From contig NZ_CP157967.1 in the NCBI RefSeq assembly GCF_040215725.1, positions 3,998,955 through 4,062,954 on the forward strand: a DNA stretch of 64,000 bases. The letters run 5' to 3'. This document shows positions 60,713 through 64,000 of the stretch, in pieces. The stretch is from Rhizobium sp. ZPR4 (GTDB lineage Bacteria > Pseudomonadota > Alphaproteobacteria > Rhizobiales > Rhizobiaceae). Position 1 is the first letter of the stretch; the number at the start of each line of letters is the position of its first letter. Below the pieces are notes generated by a model. It saw nothing but the letters and a program-made list of their open reading frames with translations. It was not told the DNA's origin and did no database searches. Made by a program: the position numbers and the translations under genes.

Positions 60713-60958
60713 CGGCTCAACTCCGTTACACTCCAGCGTCGCGCGTTGTATGTGACGCGCAAAGATCGCTGTAACACTTTAAATCCGCTGCATAATCTAA
60801 TCCCCAGGTCGATCTCGGCCTAAGGAATTATGCAGTATTCGGCGGCGGACCATAGCGAAATCGCGTTTGCCACGCTATCTCATCAGCCAGATCACCAGCC
60901 GCAATGTCTTGGGCTATAGCTCAGATCATAAGCGGTTGAAACACAAAGATGGATAGCC

Positions 60959-61849
60959 ATGCCGGAATTACCAGAGGTCGAAACCGTCAGGCGCGGGTTG
61001 GTGCCCTCCATGGAAGGCGCCGTTCTCAGGGAATTGGAGCTGCGCCGCAACGATCTGCGCTTTCCCTTCCCCACCGATTTCGCTCGGCATGTTTCGGGCC
61101 GCGGCATCACGTCGCTGTCGCGCCGCGCCAAATACCTGCTGATCGATCTCGACGACGGCAAGACGATCATTGCGCATCTCGGCATGTCCGGTTCGTTCCG
61201 GGTCGAAGCCGGTCGGGTCACGCAAACACCCGGCGAGTTCCATCACGCACGCTCGAAGGATGAGAAGCACGACCACGTCGTCTTTCACCTGACGGGCGCC
61301 GATGGCGAAGCGCGTGTTATCTATAATGACCCGCGTCGTTTCGGCTTCATGGACATCGTCAGGCGGGCCGACATGGTCAGCCATCCCTTCTTCCGCGATC
61401 TCGGCCCGGAACCGACGGGCAATGAACTCGGCGCTGATTACCTAGCTAAGCGTTTTCTCGGCAAGGCCCAGCCGCTGAAGAGCGCGCTGCTCGACCAGAA
61501 GAACATCGCCGGCCTCGGCAATATATATGTATGCGAAGCGCTGTGGCGCTCGCATCTGTCGCCGTTGCGCCCTGCCGGCACGCTGGTCACGGATGCCGGC
61601 AAACCAACGGAAGCGTTGCTGGCGCTGGTCGACGCGATCCGCGAGGTCATTGCCGATGCGATAGCCGCAGGCGGCTCGTCGTTGCGCGATCATATCCAGA
61701 CCGATGGCTCGCTCGGCTATTTCCAGCATTCCTTTTCCGTCTATGATCGTGAAGCGCAGCCTTGCGGTACGCCCGGTTGCGGCGGTACGGTCAGTCGCAT
61801 CGTCCAGGCGGGGCGCTCTTCTTTCTATTGCGCCTCCTGCCAAGGCTGA
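60959..61849 (+). CDS. mutM: Formamidopyrimidine-DNA glycosylase
   Basis: MutM (Fpg) removes oxidised purines such as 8-oxoguanine and nicks the abasic site. The 296-residue protein begins [20 protein letters not shown], with Pro1 after methionine removal as nucleophile, then [14 protein letters not shown] (catalytic lysine), [20 protein letters not shown] and the C-terminal zinc finger [12 protein letters not shown]...YCASC. It is followed 36 bp later by an enoyl-CoA hydratase gene. The order mutM-echA-rpsT is one I recall from other rhizobia. Confidence 0.97.
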   Translation: MPELPEVETVRRGLVPSMEGAVLRELELRRNDLRFPFPTDFARHVSGRGITSLSRRAKYLLIDLDDGKTIIAHLGMSGSFRVEAGRVTQTPGEFHHARSKDEKHDHVVFHLTGADGEARVIYNDPRRFGFMDIVRRADMVSHPFFRDLGPEPTGNELGADYLAKRFLGKAQPLKSALLDQKNIAGLGNIYVCEALWRSHLSPLRPAGTLVTDAGKPTEALLALVDAIREVIADAIAAGGSSLRDHIQTDGSLGYFQHSFSVYDREAQPCGTPGCGGTVSRIVQAGRSSFYCASCQG

Positions 61850-61885
61850 TTGAAGGGCCAAAGCTGATTTTAAAGGGAGAGAGAA

Positions 61886-62659
61886 GTGGCTTACGAAACC
61901 CTCATCGTCGAAACACATGGGGCCGTCGGCCTCATCAGGATCAATCGGCCGCAGGCGCTGAATGCGCTGAATTCAACGGTCCTCTCCGAGTTGAAGCAGG
62001 CCTATGCCGCGTTTCATCTCGATGATGCCATTGGTGCGATCGTGCTCACCGGTTCGGAAAAGGCCTTTGCCGCCGGCGCCGATATCAAGGAAATGCAGGC
62101 GCTCGATTTCGTCGACGCTTACAAGAATGATTTCTTCAGCGGCTGGGCGGAGATCGCCAATGCCCGCAAGCCTGTTATCGCGGCGGTCAGCGGTTTTGCG
62201 CTCGGCGGCGGCTGCGAAGTCGCCATGATGTGCGATTTCATCATCGCCTCGGAGACGGCGAAGTTCGGCCAGCCGGAAATCACGCTCGGTGTCATCCCCG
62301 GCATGGGCGGCTCACAGCGTCTCACGCGTGCTGTCGGCAAGGCGAAGGCGATGGATCTGGTATTGACCGGCCGGATGATGGATGCGGCGGAGGCGGAGCG
62401 TTCGGGCCTGGTGGCGCGTGTCGTGCCGGCAGACAAGCTCCTGGACGAAGCGTTGGCTGCCGCCGCCAAGATCGCATCGCTATCGCTGCCCTCGGTGCTG
62501 ATGGCCAAGGAAGCGGTCAACCGCGCTTTCGAAACCACGCTCGAGGAAGGATTGCGCTTCGAGCGCCGTCTGTTCCATAGCCTGTTTGCCACGGAGGATC
62601 AGAAGGAGGGCATGGCCGCCTTCGTCGAGAAGCGCAAGCCGTCCTTCAAAAACCGCTAA
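61886..62659 (+). CDS. Enoyl-CoA hydratase
   Basis: A 257-residue crotonase-fold enzyme that hydrates trans-2-enoyl-CoA in fatty acid beta-oxidation. Motifs: [20 protein letters not shown], the oxyanion segment [34 protein letters not shown] with the first catalytic glutamate region and [20 protein letters not shown] with the second. The first codon is GTG at 61886 with GGGAGAG six bases upstream. It lies between mutM and rpsT; homologues at this place in rhizobia are often called fadB1. Confidence 0.93.
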   Translation: MAYETLIVETHGAVGLIRINRPQALNALNSTVLSELKQAYAAFHLDDAIGAIVLTGSEKAFAAGADIKEMQALDFVDAYKNDFFSGWAEIANARKPVIAAVSGFALGGGCEVAMMCDFIIASETAKFGQPEITLGVIPGMGGSQRLTRAVGKAKAMDLVLTGRMMDAAEAERSGLVARVVPADKLLDEALAAAAKIASLSLPSVLMAKEAVNRAFETTLEEGLRFERRLFHSLFATEDQKEGMAAFVEKRKPSFKNR

Positions 62660-62852
62660 GAGCCTGGATTCAGGAATTACGCGGGTTTGGCGAGAATCCG
62701 CGTTGACGCCGCGGCTCATTCCGGTTATATGCCCGCCACAGTTTGGAAAGCCGCTCTGGTTTTCCGCAATTGCTCCCGCATTGCTGGATGAAGTGGCCGC
62801 AGGGCCCGCGCTGCAACGATGGAGTTTTGTTCGAATTCTAAGAGAGGCATAC

Positions 62853-63128
62853 ATGGCCAATACTACCTCGGCGAAAAAAGCGACCCGCAAGATCGCCCGC
62901 CGCACCGATGTCAACAAGGCTCGTCGCTCGCGCGTTCGCACGTTCGTTCGCCAGGTCGAAGAAGCCATCGCATCGGGTGATGCAGATCGCGCAAAGGCAG
63001 CTTTCGTTGCTGCCCAGCCGGAACTGGCTCGCGCAGCCACCAAGGGCGTGCTTCACGCCAACACCGCTTCCCGCAAGGTTTCGCGTCTTGCCAAGCGTGT
63101 GAAGGCTCTTTCTGCCCCGACTGCATAA
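62853..63128 (+). CDS. rpsT: 30S ribosomal protein S20
   Basis: The 91-residue basic protein reads [20 protein letters not shown], with the usual cluster of lysine and arginine, a long helical bundle, and [20 protein letters not shown] in the C-terminal half. It binds the 5' domain of 16S rRNA. GAGAGG eight bases before ATG 62853 is the ribosome site; an upstream in-frame extension to 62586 is not part of the protein. A strong terminator follows 33 bp after the stop. Confidence 0.97.
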   Translation: MANTTSAKKATRKIARRTDVNKARRSRVRTFVRQVEEAIASGDADRAKAAFVAAQPELARAATKGVLHANTASRKVSRLAKRVKALSAPTA

Positions 63129-63160
63129 TCTTTCGTTAACGATTTAATCGTTAGAGTTAA

Positions 63161-63185
63161 GCCCGGCCCTCGTGCCGGGCTTTTT
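63161..63185 (+). terminator. Rho-independent terminator after rpsT
   Basis: GCCCGGC-cctcgt-GCCGGGC at 63161-63180 followed by TTTTT. Confidence 0.92.
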
Positions 63186-63373
63186 GGATTCGGCCAAAAA
63201 ATTGCCGCATTGCCAAAAATGGCCGGTCGATCATGTCATTGACGTGACAGAAATATACCTTTGGAAACAAGGGCTTGCGGCAGGATATCCCAGCGCTGGG
63301 TGATCTGCATGACGCATTGCCGGCTCACAACTGAGTCAAGGGATTTTTTATTTTTTTTCTTTTGAAAGCTGTG

Positions 63374-63422
63374 AGAATCGCGTTCGACAGGAATCTCTTT
63401 GATTCAACAGCGATTCTTTTTT
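63374..63422 (+). terminator. Nested hairpin with U-tract in the rpsT-dnaA gap
   Basis: Outer arms AGAATCGC (63374-63381) and GCGATTCT (63410-63417) followed by TTTTT; inside is a second stem GAATC-tcttt-GATTC (63391-63405). It looks like the end of a short rightward transcript that starts after the rpsT terminator, or a dnaA leader attenuator. Confidence 0.55.
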
Positions 63423-63881
63423 GAAGGGCTTGTGACAGTCAAAAATGGCCTCCCGAGTCAATGGCTGCCTCTTAATTTTGTGTAAAATTCATCGTTGATA
63501 TCTGCCTTCGATCCTGCCTAAATGGATTTCAACAAGGGGCGCGGATCTCACCTGAAACAGCTTCGGCAAACACCGTCACTAAAGACGGTGTGGGTGGTTT
63601 TGTCTCTTGTAACGGAGCAGTTCAGTTTCGTTTTTTCAAACAGTTGACGAGTAAAAACCGGAAGCGGCAGCGCTTGCGGAACGAGGAAGCTTGTCTATCC
63701 TTTGCAGCCCAATTTATTGGCGCGGCTGCGGGGAGGGGAGAAAAATTGACAGCTGTTGGAGTGTTCAGTCGGAATACGAGGGCCGATTGATACTCCGGTT
63801 ACAGACGTTGAGACGAAGACAGCTTTAAAGAGCGGTTTTCGCCACAGTGTTTCTGTAAAGCCCGCTGGCCGGGCGTGGCTG

Positions 63882-64000
63882 ATGAACCGGTATGCGGCGC
63901 AGCTTGGGACAACGAGCGCGATCGTCATGCCATGGCGAAGAACCAAGGGCGGCAGTGAAGTGCTCTCGCCCTATAAAGAGACTTTGGAAGGCGGCACTAT
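63882..64000 (+). CDS. dnaA: 5' end of the gene following rpsT, expected to be dnaA
   Basis: An open frame runs from ATG 63882 to the window end (39 codons, MNRYAAQLGTTSAIVMPWRR...), and the last two bases AT, if followed by G, would form an in-frame ATG after LEGGT. In rhizobia dnaA follows rpsT, and I recall its conserved core starting at about this distance. Which ATG is used cannot be decided here: the upstream one has a weak ribosome site (GGCGTGGCTG), while AAGGCGGC before the terminal AT is a better one. Assignment rests on gene order only. Confidence 0.5.
   Translation, partial: MNRYAAQLGTTSAIVMPWRRTKGGSEVLSPYKETLEGGT

Larger units (their letters stand above)
63129..63881. other. 750-bp intergenic region between rpsT and dnaA
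   Basis: Contains the rpsT terminator, the nested hairpin at 63374-63422, a further hairpin ACACCGTC-actaaa-GACGGTGT (63570-63591), and TTGACA at 63746-63751 as a possible -35 element. I found no perfect DnaA box (TTATCCACA). No open frame with a ribosome site is evident. It is probably the long dnaA promoter and leader. Confidence 0.5.

Noticed and set aside
62586..62852. N-terminal extension of ribosomal protein S20
   Set aside because: S20 begins [10 protein letters not shown] with a good ribosome site directly upstream.
63129..63881. Chromosomal replication origin next to dnaA
   Set aside because: I found no DnaA-box cluster, and in Rhizobiales the origin is usually not beside dnaA.

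Overview
The window is a stretch of chromosome from an alphaproteobacterium of the order Rhizobiales, most probably a Rhizobium species. The evidence is GC-rich coding sequence (judged by eye), a PmtA-type phospholipid N-methyltransferase, four copies of a RIME-like intergenic palindrome element, and the block ubiB-ubiE-mutM-echA-rpsT-dnaA, whose order I recall from rhizobial chromosomes. I found no tRNA, rRNA, CRISPR array, insertion sequence or prophage gene.

Layout. 1-4.3 kb is an iron-associated operon on the minus strand: imelysin, di-haem c-type protein, second imelysin, DUF1513. 4.6-22 kb is mostly housekeeping: RsmB-like methyltransferase, RlpA-like protein, queG, GST, uppP, NDUFA9-like protein, pyrF, pmtA, dnaN, rsmI, YraN, gshB, YifB/ComM. 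22-33 kb mixes core genes (cysK, dut, prfC, trmO) with transporters and small regulators. 34-40 kb is an osmoprotection block: betC, a ChoX-type binding protein, their LysR regulator, otsA and otsB. A candidate small RNA or 24-codon transcript follows, then a class II amidotransferase and coaBC. 42.6-58.2 kb separates coaBC from ubiB, which I recall as closer together in Sinorhizobium; it looks accessory. It holds SDR, LysR, MFS, VOC, ArsR, SRPBCC and GFA genes and the catabolic cluster below. 58.3-64 kb is ubiB, ubiE, mutM, echA, rpsT and the 5' end of what should be dnaA.

The most interesting system lies at 49,954-57,616 on the minus strand. It encodes an aromatic amino acid lyase homologue without the MIO-forming Ala-Ser-Gly, a dihydropyrimidinase/dihydroorotase-like amidohydrolase, an N-carbamoyl-amino-acid hydrolase, a DUF917 protein, a small TfoX-like protein and a divergent urocanase. 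These enzyme types match, step for step, a route from ergothioneine or S-methyl-ergothioneine to glutamate: removal of trimethylamine, hydration of thiourocanate, desulfuration of the thiohydantoin, opening of the hydantoin, decarbamoylation. Ordinary annotation would probably call the genes hutU, hutH-like and hydantoinase.

A second theme is palindromic intergenic repeats. At least three sequence families share an inner core resembling AAAAGTGTG-nn-GCGGTTTT but differ in their outer arms. They sit directly at gene ends and in several cases supply the stop codon or the last residues of the protein (the DUF917 protein, the lyase, dnaN, an imelysin, a LysR regulator).
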